Origin: JAFGPL01 sp963781805 | GTDB lineage: Bacteria > Bacteroidota > Bacteroidia > Bacteroidales > UBA10428 | NCBI GenBank assembly: GCA_963781805.1 | Contig: CAWAHF010000004.1 | Coordinates: 2,046,001 to 2,110,000, forward strand | Direction: 5' to 3' | Length of the DNA: 64,000 nucleotides | Shown: positions 23,964-33,913 of the stretch, one piece after another | How the letters are laid out: the number at the start of each line of letters is the position of its first letter | Position numbering within the stretch: position 1 is the first letter of the stretch | The notes under the pieces: generated by a model | Databases searched by the model: none | Told to the model about the DNA's origin: nothing | The model's input: only the letters and a program-made list of their open reading frames with translations | Program-made: the position numbers and the translations under genes

Positions 23964-26186
23964 TTGCGACTTGAAGTCGTGTAAATAATTGTTTTACAAA
24001 GGATTGTTCTTTGATAAAACCTGTTGTTCCCTCAACAGTACCCTTACCGGACAATTGGTGTATAGTGCAGCTATTACCGGTTGAAGCTCCGGGAAACGAG
24101 TACCAAACGCCGGGTTGTATACCCTATGGCGGGGCTATAAGCTGTGAAGTGGATAGTCTTCGGGGCCTCAAAAACCGACTTAGGGCTGGGGTGAGCAGGC
24201 ATGGCCAACTCAGGTAAATATTCCGAAACCATCGAGATGGCGTAAGGGCGAAAAAGAGGATGACACGCCTTGTACCAAAATGGTAAGCTGGCAGGTTAAA
24301 CGTGGTCAACGTTGCGTTTACGGGGATGTTGCCCAGCCGGTGGACAGGATAGGCCTAAACCTGTATCTTTTGTTATTTACATGGAACATGGAAGCACGGT
24401 GCTCTCTTTTCCTGTAACAGCGGGATCAAAAACCCTAACCGCAAGGCATGGGGAAACACCGTACAGAGAGGACAGACAAAGCGAATGCCCTGATGTAATG
24501 TCAGGGATAGTGGCCACAACATCGCCACAGGTGAAAACCAGCCCACCTCTGTCTGGTACTTTATGGCATGATACTTTTTAGAACCTGTAAATGCTGGAAA
24601 GCAAATGAACGAGAATGAAAATTCATCGTGTGCACTGGCACACCAAACCGATAACTGGAACCTCATTATATGGCGAAAGGTTATTCAACGGGTGAACAGG
24701 CTGCAAAGACGTATTGCCAAGGCTGTTAAAGAGAAACGCTGGGGCAAAGCTAAAGCCCTGATGTTTCTCATTACCAAATCCTTTTATGCTAAACTATTGG
24801 CTGTATTCCGGGTGGCCAACAACAAGGGAGGCAAAACCCCCGGTGTTGACCATAAAATCTGGATAGACGGGTATGATAAACTCGTCGCAGCTGAAAACCT
24901 TAAGAACAGGGGATACACCCCAAAACCTTTACGTAGGATATATATCCCTAAGAAGAATGGCAAAAAACGTCCCTTAAGCATCCCGTGCATGGATGACAGG
25001 GCTATGCAAGCCCTGCACATGATTGCTCTTGTCCCTCTGGCCGAAACAATGGCCGACCCAAATTCTTATGGGTTTAGGGAGAAACGTTCGTGTGCCGATG
25101 CCATTGCACAATGCTTTCTTATCCTGTGCCGTAAAAATTGCGCACAATGGGTGTATGAAGCCGACATCAAGGCCTGCTTTGATGAAATTGACCATCAGTG
25201 GATATTAAACCATATCCCGGTCAACAAATCCATTCTTGATAAATGGCTCAAAGCAGGATATATCCAGAAAGGTAGGTTATTCCCCTCCCTTAAAGGTACT
25301 CCACAAGGCGGTATCATATCCCCAATCATCATGAATATGGTGCTTGACGGATTGGAAACCACCATAAACAAACAGTTTCCAAGGTGGAAAAACCAGAAAG
25401 TCAATTTTGTAAGGTATGCCGATGATTTTATTATTACCGCTAAGGATAAAGAGGTAATTACTAATCAAATCATACCACTTGTTAAGGAATTCCTCAAAGA
25501 ACGGGGGCTTAGGCTCTCTGATGAGAAATCCAAAATAACCAATATTGACCAGGGCTTTGACTTCTTATCACAGCATATCCGTAAGTACAAGGGTAAACTG
25601 CTGATAAAACCATCACGGAAATCTGTACAGGCTTTCAAAGATAAGATAAAACTCATCATACGCGAGAGCCATGGACTGCCTGCTCATGCCCTTATACGAA
25701 AACTAAACCCGGTTATCCGGGGATGGTCAAACTATCACAAGGGTATTTGCTCAAAGAATACCTTCAGAAAACTGGAGGTATTCATCTTCGGACAAACCTG
25801 GAAATGGGCTACCCGCCAGCATGGTGACAAAGGCCACAGGTGGGTGTTCAAAAGGTACTTTTTGGGCAATCATTTTTCCGATAAACGTGTATCTTATAAA
25901 GGTGTATATTCCTACCGCTTATATAAAATCGGTATGGTACCTATTCGATATCATGTTAAAATCGCTCAGAAGGCCAATCCTTACCTGTCTGAATTTGATT
26001 CATATTTTGAGAAAAGGGTATCCTTAAGGAAACGTTTAGCTTTGAATAGCAAACAAATCACTACTTTTGTTTGCAGAGGTAAAAACAATAGCCGGGTCTA
26101 CCCTAACAAGGTTGGCCTTAAAAGTGCCTGAGCCGTATGCGGTGAAAGTCGCACGTACGGTTCTTAGGGGGCGTAAGCTACCCGGT
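23964..26186 (+). mobile_element. attC-targeting group II intron, copy 4 (A lineage)
   Basis: 2223 bp. Joined exons read GTTGTGCATA, the reverse complement of TATGCACAAC at 27021-27030. EBS1 candidate CAACGTT. Confidence 0.92.
24605..26131 (+). CDS. ltrA: Group II intron reverse transcriptase/maturase, copy 4
   Basis: 508 aa, same protein as copies 1, 3 and 5. All RT and maturase motifs intact. Confidence 0.92.
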   Translation: MNENENSSCALAHQTDNWNLIIWRKVIQRVNRLQRRIAKAVKEKRWGKAKALMFLITKSFYAKLLAVFRVANNKGGKTPGVDHKIWIDGYDKLVAAENLKNRGYTPKPLRRIYIPKKNGKKRPLSIPCMDDRAMQALHMIALVPLAETMADPNSYGFREKRSCADAIAQCFLILCRKNCAQWVYEADIKACFDEIDHQWILNHIPVNKSILDKWLKAGYIQKGRLFPSLKGTPQGGIISPIIMNMVLDGLETTINKQFPRWKNQKVNFVRYADDFIITAKDKEVITNQIIPLVKEFLKERGLRLSDEKSKITNIDQGFDFLSQHIRKYKGKLLIKPSRKSVQAFKDKIKLIIRESHGLPAHALIRKLNPVIRGWSNYHKGICSKNTFRKLEVFIFGQTWKWATRQHGDKGHRWVFKRYFLGNHFSDKRVSYKGVYSYRLYKIGMVPIRYHVKIAQKANPYLSEFDSYFEKRVSLRKRLALNSKQITTFVCRGKNNSRVYPNKVGLKSA

Positions 26187-26214
26187 TGCATAATTTTAAA
26201 TCGGTACTACATTT

Positions 26215-27048
26215 ATGATTCCTGAAGAATATAAAAATATTGATACCATTTTTCACTATACAAAATTTTCGACTGCTTTAGAAAGTATTTTGAATAAAGG
26301 ATATCTTAGATTATCTCCTCGAATTGGCACTGTTGATCCATACGAAAACAACAAACTTTTTATTCAATATTCAAGTTGTAATTTTCCAGGTGCTAAGATA
26401 GCTGATCAAGAAAAAGGGGATGAGGTAAAAGAAGTTATACTAGAGAGGTTTAACTCTATTAGACAGATTAGCTTTTGTATGAATGATAATTCTATTGAAA
26501 TTCAAAAACAAACAGGATCTGGGTCATTGGAATATTATGGATTCATCAAACCTCGTATGTGGGAGCAATATGCTGATTCATACAAAGGGATTTGCATTGC
26601 ATTATCGTTAAATAAGATTTTGAATAATTTTCAGCGATTAGGTGTTGATATTATTACGGATAAAGTCAAGTATGAGAAAAGTAGTTATATTAAGTCATTT
26701 GATTATGGGATTAATATGAACAGGCTTTATGAGATAGACAAGGATGAATTTATTAAAGAATATTTTATTAGAATTGAAAAACGTATTTTTAAAAAATACC
26801 TAGATTATAAAGACGAGAATGAATATAGAATTTGTGGATATTCAAGAGACATGTTTGTTCCGTTTGATATATCTGATTGCATGTTAGGTATAATTTTTTG
26901 TAATAATTATGTATCAGAAATTTATTATGATATATTGGAGAAATACTCAGATAAATATAACATAAATCTTACCTCCATTGATTTTGGTAATCAGGGAATT
27001 ACGATAAAAAATAAAAAAACTATGCACAACATCGCATATAAACCATAA
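26215..27048 (+). CDS. DUF2971 family protein (277 aa)
   Basis: Matches the DUF2971 pattern: FHYTKFSTALESILNKGYLRLS near the N-terminus, then DPYENN, RMWEQYADSYKGICIALS in the middle and a basic KYLDYKDENEYRI segment. DUF2971 proteins occur in defence and mobile islands but have no fixed function. The last eight or so codons and the stop lie inside attC site 12 (its R'' box is at 27024-27030), so the attC itself encodes the C-terminus NIAYKP. No signal peptide; cytoplasmic. Single-gene cassette behind intron copy 4. Confidence 0.8.
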   Translation: MIPEEYKNIDTIFHYTKFSTALESILNKGYLRLSPRIGTVDPYENNKLFIQYSSCNFPGAKIADQEKGDEVKEVILERFNSIRQISFCMNDNSIEIQKQTGSGSLEYYGFIKPRMWEQYADSYKGICIALSLNKILNNFQRLGVDIITDKVKYEKSSYIKSFDYGINMNRLYEIDKDEFIKEYFIRIEKRIFKKYLDYKDENEYRICGYSRDMFVPFDISDCMLGIIFCNNYVSEIYYDILEKYSDKYNINLTSIDFGNQGITIKNKKTMHNIAYKP

Positions 27049-27153
27049 GGGGTTCAGTGAGTTGCGATGTTTTCTTCTCGTATTTAGCTTTTCAACGGCG
27101 GACAGGAACGCAGCTTTCGAAAACCCTTACAGTTTATATCCGTAACGTTAACC
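27024..27153 (+). repeat. attC site 12
   Basis: R'' GCACAAC, R' GTTAACC; arms ATATAAACCATAAGGG and CCCTTACAGTTTATAT. Overlaps the 3' end of the DUF2971 gene. Confidence 0.88.
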
Positions 27154-27558
27154 GCACATAAAAAATTTGCATTCTGGTACGTTCTTACATTCGGTAATTT
27201 GGTCATGTTCGCTCAGGCAGCAGAGCAGGTACTTATTTAAAAAATTTTGGCGGAATTTAACGTCGGTACATATTTACCAGAATTAATCAAATGGGCAGTG
27301 ATGGCACGCCCGGTCATTTCGTTAGATTGGCCTGCCCACGCCCTGGTATTTTTGTCCTTCTGCTGATTCGGCAGAGTTCTGCCATTGATAGTATATTTTG
27401 CCAATATGTTGATAAATAAATAATTACGTGCGGTAACATTAAGTATATTTCATTGCCGGCTAGTTGGTTTGCCAATTTAAGTTCTTTTGGTTACATTCGT
27501 GCAAACTGTCAAATGAAGGCATTGAATCCGGCAACAAAATATACTCATTGCGTTATAC
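27154..27558 (+). ncRNA. ORF-less cassette, copy B
   Basis: Closest to copy E (shared ATTCTGGTACG near the start and GCCCTGGTATT in the middle). Keeps both internal palindromes and the 11-codon MFAQAAEQVLI stretch. Confidence 0.6.
27431..27558 (+). repeat. attC site 13 (ORF-less cassette B)
   Basis: R'' CGGTAAC, R' GTTATAC; same arms as attC site 6. Confidence 0.9.
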
Positions 27559-27601
27559 ACAAGCGGTAGGGCGACCTGCAAACTTGAAACATTGAGATAA
27601 A

Positions 27602-27988
27602 ATGATTTTACAGACACAATGTAATCATTGCGGAAAGACAATTAGATTTCATTCTTTTGCAACTGACAGATTAGAATTATCACAATTAAAAAAGTTTACC
27701 CAGCTTGATTTAAAATGTAAGAAATGTGGCACTGTAGATAGGTATGATATCAATAAAATCAAGGCTAATTCTAAGCTTTTCAAGATTGTCTTTATTTCAC
27801 TTCTGACAATTTATATTCTTCTTATTCCTGCGATTCTTACACAGCTTTGGGATACGATTTGGAAAATACGAAACGTATATCAAGGTGGAACACTGATATT
27901 TCTGATACTTTTACCAATTGCGATTTATGTCATGGTTAATAATAGCATAGAGTCATCTCAAAGTAGATTTAATTCCCGTAAAATATAA
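27602..27988 (+). CDS. Zinc-ribbon membrane protein (128 aa)
   Basis: N-terminal zinc ribbon with CNHC (residues 7-10) and CKKC (39-42), followed by two membrane helices (IVFISLLTIYILLIPAILTQL and LIFLILLPIAIYVMV). Partner gene starts 2 bp after its stop, so the pair forms a two-gene cassette. Function unknown; a membrane-anchored metal- or nucleic-acid-binding protein is plausible. Confidence 0.7.
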   Translation: MILQTQCNHCGKTIRFHSFATDRLELSQLKKFTQLDLKCKKCGTVDRYDINKIKANSKLFKIVFISLLTIYILLIPAILTQLWDTIWKIRNVYQGGTLIFLILLPIAIYVMVNNSIESSQSRFNSRKI

Positions 27989-27990
27989 TC

Positions 27991-28398
27991 ATGAGTAGAT
28001 TACAAGAGTTTATAGATACTTTAGAAGATTTTGAACTGCTGGCGTTGTATAAATACCGGTATGATTCTTTTATGAAAGGATCTCAACAAAAAATCATGGT
28101 GGAGATAGAGAAGCGTGGACTTCAGCTTAATAAACTTGATGTTATTATTGCCAAATCGAAAGGCTCAGACAATGAGATTCATGAGAGCATTTGTTGTCCA
28201 AGATGCTATTCAAGAAAATTCTATCATGCACATGAAACAGACTTGATATCGATTAAGGAATATGGTTTTGAGATAAGCAATGATTTTAAAACTTGTTTGG
28301 TTTGTCTATACAGCCAGGATAAGAAAATATATGAAAAAGAAAAAAAACGAGCATGGTCGGTATTTGGTCGTCTTAAGTTTATTAAAAATCGTAACTAA
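27991..28398 (+). CDS. Zinc-ribbon protein of unknown function (135 aa)
   Basis: Helical N-terminal half, then a CPRC ... CLVC pair (about residues 69-72 and 109-112) forming a probable zinc ribbon, ending in a basic tail (KEKKRAWSVFGRLKFIKNRN). Soluble. Tightly linked to the zinc-ribbon membrane protein upstream, so the two likely act together. No family name recognised. Confidence 0.65.
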   Translation: MSRLQEFIDTLEDFELLALYKYRYDSFMKGSQQKIMVEIEKRGLQLNKLDVIIAKSKGSDNEIHESICCPRCYSRKFYHAHETDLISIKEYGFEISNDFKTCLVCLYSQDKKIYEKEKKRAWSVFGRLKFIKNRN

Positions 28399-28419
28399 TG
28401 AACATCATAAACCGCCAGT

Positions 28420-28552
28420 GTATAACACACAATAGAGCACATTGGCTAGGTAATCGCACGGGAGATAAGAACGTAAGCCGCTTTTTAGTATCTTTCCAAT
28501 CAAACTTAAAGCGATGCACCGCCAACGATGCCCTATTGCGGAAACGTTGTAC
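28420..28552 (+). repeat. attC site 14
   Basis: R'' GTATAAC mirrors cassette start GTTATAC; R' GTTGTAC; arms CAATAGAGCACATTGGC and GCCAACGATGCCCTATTG. Confidence 0.88.
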
Positions 28553-28575
28553 GGCATTTAACACAACCTGCAAAC

Positions 28576-29223
28576 ATGAAAATAATAGATATGATTAAAA
28601 AAGAAACCATGACCAGATTGTCATCCTTGATTGGATTGAGTATAATCTTGATTCTGAGTTCTTGTCAATCAAATAAAAAGAGTAAGACAGATAACCAAAT
28701 TGACACTAAAGACAGTATTGCAAAAATTGAAAGCCCTGAAATTGTTCAAGAATCTGAGATAACTGAGACTGATACATTAACGGTTCAAGACAGAAAATTA
28801 GAAGGTAACAATTTTCATAGTCATATAAAATTGGATTTTGCAAAATCGACGATTAGAGTAAAAGACACAACTCAGATTAAAACGATTGATAAAGTTTGCG
28901 CTATTTCAGTCATTCCTGACACTTCATGGATTAATAAACAACAACAAGAGATGGGAGACGATTGGAATGAAGTTGTGAGTGATAATCAATATTATGAGCA
29001 ATTAGCGATTGACACATTGGAAAAACTTGACATTCCAAATTTCTTTGCTCCAAGAGAGAAAAGATTTATCAATTTTGTAAAAACAGATAATTCAAGTTTT
29101 ATGATTGATTTGACAAAAATGAAAGATGCTTGGGGGTTGATTCTATTCAATGGGACTGATAATCCAGTTTTATGGAGTAGTACAGATATAGATGATGAAT
29201 TGAAAGAAATATATAAAAAATAA
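28576..29223 (+). CDS. Lipoprotein of unknown function, paralogue of 4429-5076
   Basis: 215 aa, the same length as its paralogue. ATG at 28576 is used since upstream codons lie in attC site 14. The signal (SSLIGLSIILILSSC) ends in a lipobox cysteine. Blocks DRKLEG, FHSHIKLDFA, PDTSWINKQQ, APREKRFINFVK and DAWGLILFNG are shared with the copy at 4429-5076, while the linker after the cysteine differs. The two cassettes carry different attC sites, so the duplication is old or the genes were captured independently. Confidence 0.75.
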   Translation: MKIIDMIKKETMTRLSSLIGLSIILILSSCQSNKKSKTDNQIDTKDSIAKIESPEIVQESEITETDTLTVQDRKLEGNNFHSHIKLDFAKSTIRVKDTTQIKTIDKVCAISVIPDTSWINKQQQEMGDDWNEVVSDNQYYEQLAIDTLEKLDIPNFFAPREKRFINFVKTDNSSFMIDLTKMKDAWGLILFNGTDNPVLWSSTDIDDELKEIYKK

Positions 29224-29228
29224 ACGCC

Positions 29229-29358
29229 GTACAACACGCGGTATAGTTAATAAGGGATTCAGTGGTTTTCGGGGCTCAGCAACCCGCTCCAAAATTAGTT
29301 GTAACTTGACAGGAAAGAAGCACGCAATCCCTTACTAACCATACCGCCACCGTTAACC
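29229..29358 (+). repeat. attC site 15
   Basis: R'' GTACAAC mirrors GTTGTAC at 28546; R' GTTAACC; arms CGGTATAGTTAATAAGGGA and TCCCTTACTAACCATACCG. Confidence 0.9.
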
Positions 29359-29762
29359 GCACATAAAAAATTTGTATCTGGCACGTTCTTACATTCGGTA
29401 ATTTGGTCATGCTCGCTCAGGCAGCAGAGCAGGTACTTATCTAAAAATTTTTGGCGGAATATAGCGGCAGTACATATTTACCAGAATTAATCAAATGGGC
29501 AGTGATGGCACGCTCAGTCATTTCGTTAGATTGGTCTGCCCACGCCCGAACATTTTTGTCCTTCTGCTGATTCGGCAGAGTTCTGCCAGTGATAGTATAT
29601 TTTGCCAATATGTTGATAAATAAATAATTACGTGCGGTAACATTAAGTATATTTCATTGCCGGCCGCTTGGTTTGCCAATTTAAGTTCTTTTGGTTACAT
29701 TCGTGCAAACTGTCAAATGAATGCGTTGAAACCGGCAACAAAATATACTCTTTGCGTTGGGC
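29359..29762 (+). ncRNA. ORF-less cassette, copy C
   Basis: Almost identical to copy A, including GCGGAATATAGCGGCAG and CCCGAACATTTTTG. Lies only ~1.8 kb from copy B, from which it differs at many positions. Confidence 0.6.
29635..29762 (+). repeat. attC site 16 (ORF-less cassette C)
   Basis: R'' CGGTAAC, R' GTTGGGC; arms as in attC site 6. Confidence 0.9.
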
Positions 29763-29825
29763 ACCATTTGGGAAAACCTGCAACACAAGAGAAACGATTA
29801 TATTTTTGAATAACCTGAGCCATTG

Positions 29826-30374
29826 ATGAAAACAGATAAAAATGAAATAACAATCGGAGTAAGTAAAATTAAAGCATCAATTATTACACTGATTGTAACT
29901 GGACTTTTTTCAATAACCGTATGGGCTTTGACAAAGATTTTAACTATGTCCTCTGGTTTTGACAAGACTTTTCTAATGACTGGGATTTCGCTTCTGACAA
30001 TCGTTTTTGGATTATCTATTATTTCAGGATTTAAAAAATTAATTGACAGTAAACAGGGTTTAATAATTAATGACTTCGGAATTAATATTAACATCGGCCC
30101 CAATCGAGGACAATTTATAAAATGGGATGAAATCAAAGGAATTAAATTTCATAATCAGGTTCAAGGAAATATGTATCTTTTGATTTTTGTTGAAAATCCG
30201 AAAGATATTTTGAGTAAAGCGAAGGGACTAAATAGATTTTTATTAAAAATGAATAATATATCTCATAAGACTCCAGTGAGTATAACATCGACTTGGTTGA
30301 AATCGAATCTAATGGAGATTATGGAGGAAATAGAAGAAAAAATGAAAAAAAACGGTGCCCAACACACAATATAA
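29826..30374 (+). CDS. STM3941-like membrane protein (182 aa)
   Basis: ATG at 29826 preferred over the TTG three bases earlier. Two N-terminal membrane helices (IKASIITLIVTGLFSITVW and MTGISLLTIVFGLSII) are followed by a soluble domain with GLIINDFGININ, FIKWDEIKGIKF and LLIFVENPKDIL, the pattern of the STM3941 family, whose role is unknown. The final codons (AQHTI) and the stop come from the R'' box and left arm of attC site 17. Single-gene cassette. Family call moderate. Confidence 0.65.
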   Translation: MKTDKNEITIGVSKIKASIITLIVTGLFSITVWALTKILTMSSGFDKTFLMTGISLLTIVFGLSIISGFKKLIDSKQGLIINDFGININIGPNRGQFIKWDEIKGIKFHNQVQGNMYLLIFVENPKDILSKAKGLNRFLLKMNNISHKTPVSITSTWLKSNLMEIMEEIEEKMKKNGAQHTI

Positions 30375-30486
30375 AACAGTTGGGGTTCAGTGGTTTACGA
30401 GGGTTTGGTTCTCGCTTCGGCATTCTTGTCGGTGGACAAGAACGCACTCCGCAAACCCAACCGTTTCATATTGTAAAACGTTGGTG
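30357..30486 (+). repeat. attC site 17
   Basis: R'' GCCCAAC mirrors GTTGGGC at 29756; R' GTTGGTG; arms ACAATATAAAACAGTTGGG and CCCAACCGTTTCATATTGT. Provides the stop codon of the upstream gene. Confidence 0.9.
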
Positions 30487-30544
30487 GTAATTGGCTCCGA
30501 GCATTAGGGGGTATCAACTGCGTGATTGTCTAATGATAAAAAAC

Positions 30545-31513
30545 ATGAGAAAAATATTATCAATTCTAATCCTGATTATGGTTCATGTGACTGGATATAG
30601 TCAATTTATTGTCAAAGGAAAAGTAATTGATGCAGAAAATTATGAGCCCTTAATTGGAGCATCGATAAAAGTAAAAGATACTGAATATGGCACAATGAGT
30701 GATATAGATGGCACTTTTACATTGACAATTGATAACACAGTCCAGCTTTCAGATTCTATACTAGAGGTGTCTATTGAATATATCGGTTATTATAAAGAAT
30801 ATAGAGAATTTAAAAGCGGTGATACAGTAACGGTGAGTCTACAACCCGACCTATCATTAGATATATTTGCTGAGCATAAGTTAAAGAATAGTTTAGCAGT
30901 TGGTTATTACGGTGATTATGCTTATGCACCTGTCGGTTTTGAGGCAAATTATTACTTTGAGGGAATTAATAGTACCATGATAGATTTAAACTTCAATTAT
31001 AAGTACTGGACTGATTTGTCTGATAATTCGGGTTATGAACTCTCTTTCAATTACGATATTCCAAATAAACATAATTACATTCCTGATAATTTTCATATAA
31101 GCCATAAAGATATTAGCTATCAAGTACCTGGTTTCACTATGCAAAGAACAAGGATAAAACTATCAAATGTTTGGCGTGGTTTTGGAATTGATTATGGTAT
31201 CTCACACTTTGATAATATTAAATTAACGAACCCTTTCTACGCTATTTCTGTAGGTGGATATTTTGACATGCACAGATTTATTTATCAGATTTATTCATTT
31301 GATATATTTGCCAGAGGTGATTACGGAATGGATAAGTTGTTTTATGAAGTTGGATTAATAAAAGGCTTCAGAATAAAAAAGGTGTATTTCTCAATTTCAG
31401 CAACTTATTTCGATTATGAGGAAATAAATGGATTTAATCTTGGTCTCAAATTTAATATTTTTAGTACTCGGATAATAAGATGTTGTTATTACTGGCAACC
31501 AAATTATAATTAG
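30545..31513 (+). CDS. Outer-membrane protein with carboxypeptidase-regulatory-like domain (322 aa)
   Basis: Signal peptide MRKILSILILIMVHVTGYSQ, then a CarboxypepD_reg-like beta-sandwich (FIVKGKVIDAENYEPLIGASIKVKDT, GTMSDIDGTFTL, SIEYIGY; about residues 20-105), the domain found at the N-terminus of SusC/TonB-dependent proteins in Bacteroidota. The rest (about 110-322) alternates aromatic strands and likely forms a small outer-membrane beta-barrel. ATG at 30533 would add four residues; 30545 gives the better signal peptide. Single-gene cassette. Confidence 0.75.
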   Translation: MRKILSILILIMVHVTGYSQFIVKGKVIDAENYEPLIGASIKVKDTEYGTMSDIDGTFTLTIDNTVQLSDSILEVSIEYIGYYKEYREFKSGDTVTVSLQPDLSLDIFAEHKLKNSLAVGYYGDYAYAPVGFEANYYFEGINSTMIDLNFNYKYWTDLSDNSGYELSFNYDIPNKHNYIPDNFHISHKDISYQVPGFTMQRTRIKLSNVWRGFGIDYGISHFDNIKLTNPFYAISVGGYFDMHRFIYQIYSFDIFARGDYGMDKLFYEVGLIKGFRIKKVYFSISATYFDYEEINGFNLGLKFNIFSTRIIRCCYYWQPNYN

Positions 31514-31530
31514 AGTGATGAATCAACTAC

Positions 31531-31660
31531 CACCAACACGCGGTAAAAAACATTGCGCAGAAAGTGCTAAATTGCAACAACATAACATTTAACAAACGGC
31601 TTAGCGGCTTGCTTCTGAAACGCTTTTAAGTGCGCAACGATTTCTTACCGCCAACCGTTG
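31531..31660 (+). repeat. attC site 18, R' box split by intron copy 5
   Basis: R'' CACCAAC mirrors GTTGGTG; arms GCGGTAAAAAACATTGCGCA and TGCGCAACGATTTCTTACCG. R' GTTG resumes at 33884 as TGC. Confidence 0.88.
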
Positions 31661-33883
31661 TTGCGACTTGAAGTCGTGTAAATAATTGTTTTACAAAGGA
31701 TTGTTCTTTGATAAAACCTGTTGTTCCCTCAACAGTACCCTTACCGGACAATTGGTGTATAGTGCAGCTATTACCGGTTGAAGCTCCGGGAAACGAGTAC
31801 CAAACGCCGGGTTGTATACCCTATGGCGGGGCTATAAGCTGTGAAGTGGATAGTCTTCGGGGCCTCAAAAACCGACTTAGGGCTGGGGTGAGCAGGCATG
31901 GCCAACTCAGGTAAATATTCCGAAACCATCGAGATGGCGTAAGGGCGAAAAAGAGGATGACACGCCTTGTACCAAAATGGTAAGCTGGCAGGTTAAACGT
32001 GGTCAACGTTGCGTTTACGGGGATGTTGCCCAGCCGGTGGACAGGATAGGCCTAAACCTGTATCTTTTGTTATTTACATGGAACATGGAAGCACGGTGCT
32101 CTCTTTTCCTGTAACAGCGGGATCAAAAACCCTAACCGCAAGGCATGGGGAAACACCGTACAGAGAGGACAGACAAAGCGAATGCCCTGATGTAATGTCA
32201 GGGATAGTGGCCACAACATCGCCACAGGTGAAAACCAGCCCACCTCTGTCTGGTACTTTATGGCATGATACTTTTTAGAACCTGTAAATGCTGGAAAGCA
32301 AATGAACGAGAATGAAAATTCATCGTGTGCACTGGCACACCAAACCGATAACTGGAACCTCATTATATGGCGAAAGGTTATTCAACGGGTGAACAGGCTG
32401 CAAAGACGTATTGCCAAGGCTGTTAAAGAGAAACGCTGGGGCAAAGCTAAAGCCCTGATGTTTCTCATTACCAAATCCTTTTATGCTAAACTATTGGCTG
32501 TATTCCGGGTGGCCAACAACAAGGGAGGCAAAACCCCCGGTGTTGACCATAAAATCTGGATAGACGGGTATGATAAACTCGTCGCAGCTGAAAACCTTAA
32601 GAACAGGGGATACACCCCAAAACCTTTACGTAGGATATATATCCCTAAGAAGAATGGCAAAAAACGTCCCTTAAGCATCCCGTGCATGGATGACAGGGCT
32701 ATGCAAGCCCTGCACATGATTGCTCTTGTCCCTCTGGCCGAAACAATGGCCGACCCAAATTCTTATGGGTTTAGGGAGAAACGTTCGTGTGCCGATGCCA
32801 TTGCACAATGCTTTCTTATCCTGTGCCGTAAAAATTGCGCACAATGGGTGTATGAAGCCGACATCAAGGCCTGCTTTGATGAAATTGACCATCAGTGGAT
32901 ATTAAACCATATCCCGGTCAACAAATCCATTCTTGATAAATGGCTCAAAGCAGGATATATCCAGAAAGGTAGGTTATTCCCCTCCCTTAAAGGTACTCCA
33001 CAAGGCGGTATCATATCCCCAATCATCATGAATATGGTGCTTGACGGATTGGAAACCACCATAAACAAACAGTTTCCAAGGTGGAAAAACCAGAAAGTCA
33101 ATTTTGTAAGGTATGCCGATGATTTTATTATTACCGCTAAGGATAAAGAGGTAATTACTAATCAAATCATACCACTTGTTAAGGAATTCCTCAAAGAACG
33201 GGGGCTTAGGCTCTCTGATGAGAAATCCAAAATAACCAATATTGACCAGGGCTTTGACTTCTTATCACAGCATATCCGTAAGTACAAGGGTAAACTGCTG
33301 ATAAAACCATCACGGAAATCTGTACAGGCTTTCAAAGATAAGATAAAACTCATCATACGCGAGAGCCATGGACTGCCTGCTCATGCCCTTATACGAAAAC
33401 TAAACCCGGTTATCCGGGGATGGTCAAACTATCACAAGGGTATTTGCTCAAAGAATACCTTCAGAAAACTGGAGGTATTCATCTTCGGACAAACCTGGAA
33501 ATGGGCTACCCGCCAGCATGGTGACAAAGGCCACAGGTGGGTGTTCAAAAGGTACTTTTTGGGCAATCATTTTTCCGATAAACGTGTATCTTATAAAGGT
33601 GTATATTCCTACCGCTTATATAAAATCGGTATGGTACCTATTCGATATCATGTTAAAATCGCTCAGAAGGCCAATCCTTACCTGTCTGAATTTGATTCAT
33701 ATTTTGAGAAAAGGGTATCCTTAAGGAAACGTTTAGCTTTGAATAGCAAACAAATCACTACTTTTGTTTGCAGAGGTAAAAACAATAGCCGGGTCTACCC
33801 TAACAAGGTTGGCCTTAAAAGTGCCTGAGCCGTATGCGGTGAAAGTCGCACGTACGGTTCTTAGGGGGCGTAAGCTACCCGGT
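31661..33883 (+). mobile_element. attC-targeting group II intron, copy 5 (A lineage)
   Basis: 2223 bp. Joined exons GTTGTGCTTA mirror TAAGCACAAC at 34946-34955. EBS1 candidate CAACGTT. Confidence 0.92.
32302..33828 (+). CDS. ltrA: Group II intron reverse transcriptase/maturase, copy 5
   Basis: 508 aa, same protein as copies 1, 3 and 4; intact. Confidence 0.92.
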   Translation: MNENENSSCALAHQTDNWNLIIWRKVIQRVNRLQRRIAKAVKEKRWGKAKALMFLITKSFYAKLLAVFRVANNKGGKTPGVDHKIWIDGYDKLVAAENLKNRGYTPKPLRRIYIPKKNGKKRPLSIPCMDDRAMQALHMIALVPLAETMADPNSYGFREKRSCADAIAQCFLILCRKNCAQWVYEADIKACFDEIDHQWILNHIPVNKSILDKWLKAGYIQKGRLFPSLKGTPQGGIISPIIMNMVLDGLETTINKQFPRWKNQKVNFVRYADDFIITAKDKEVITNQIIPLVKEFLKERGLRLSDEKSKITNIDQGFDFLSQHIRKYKGKLLIKPSRKSVQAFKDKIKLIIRESHGLPAHALIRKLNPVIRGWSNYHKGICSKNTFRKLEVFIFGQTWKWATRQHGDKGHRWVFKRYFLGNHFSDKRVSYKGVYSYRLYKIGMVPIRYHVKIAQKANPYLSEFDSYFEKRVSLRKRLALNSKQITTFVCRGKNNSRVYPNKVGLKSA

Positions 33884-33913
33884 TGCTTAATAATAAAAAA
33901 CATACTGCAACCA

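Noticed and set aside
33764..33913. In-frame extension of the PD40 lipoprotein into intron copy 5 (and similarly 52161-52331 for copy 7)
   Set aside because: The extension is the intron's 3' end in another frame; the lipoprotein signal marks the real start.
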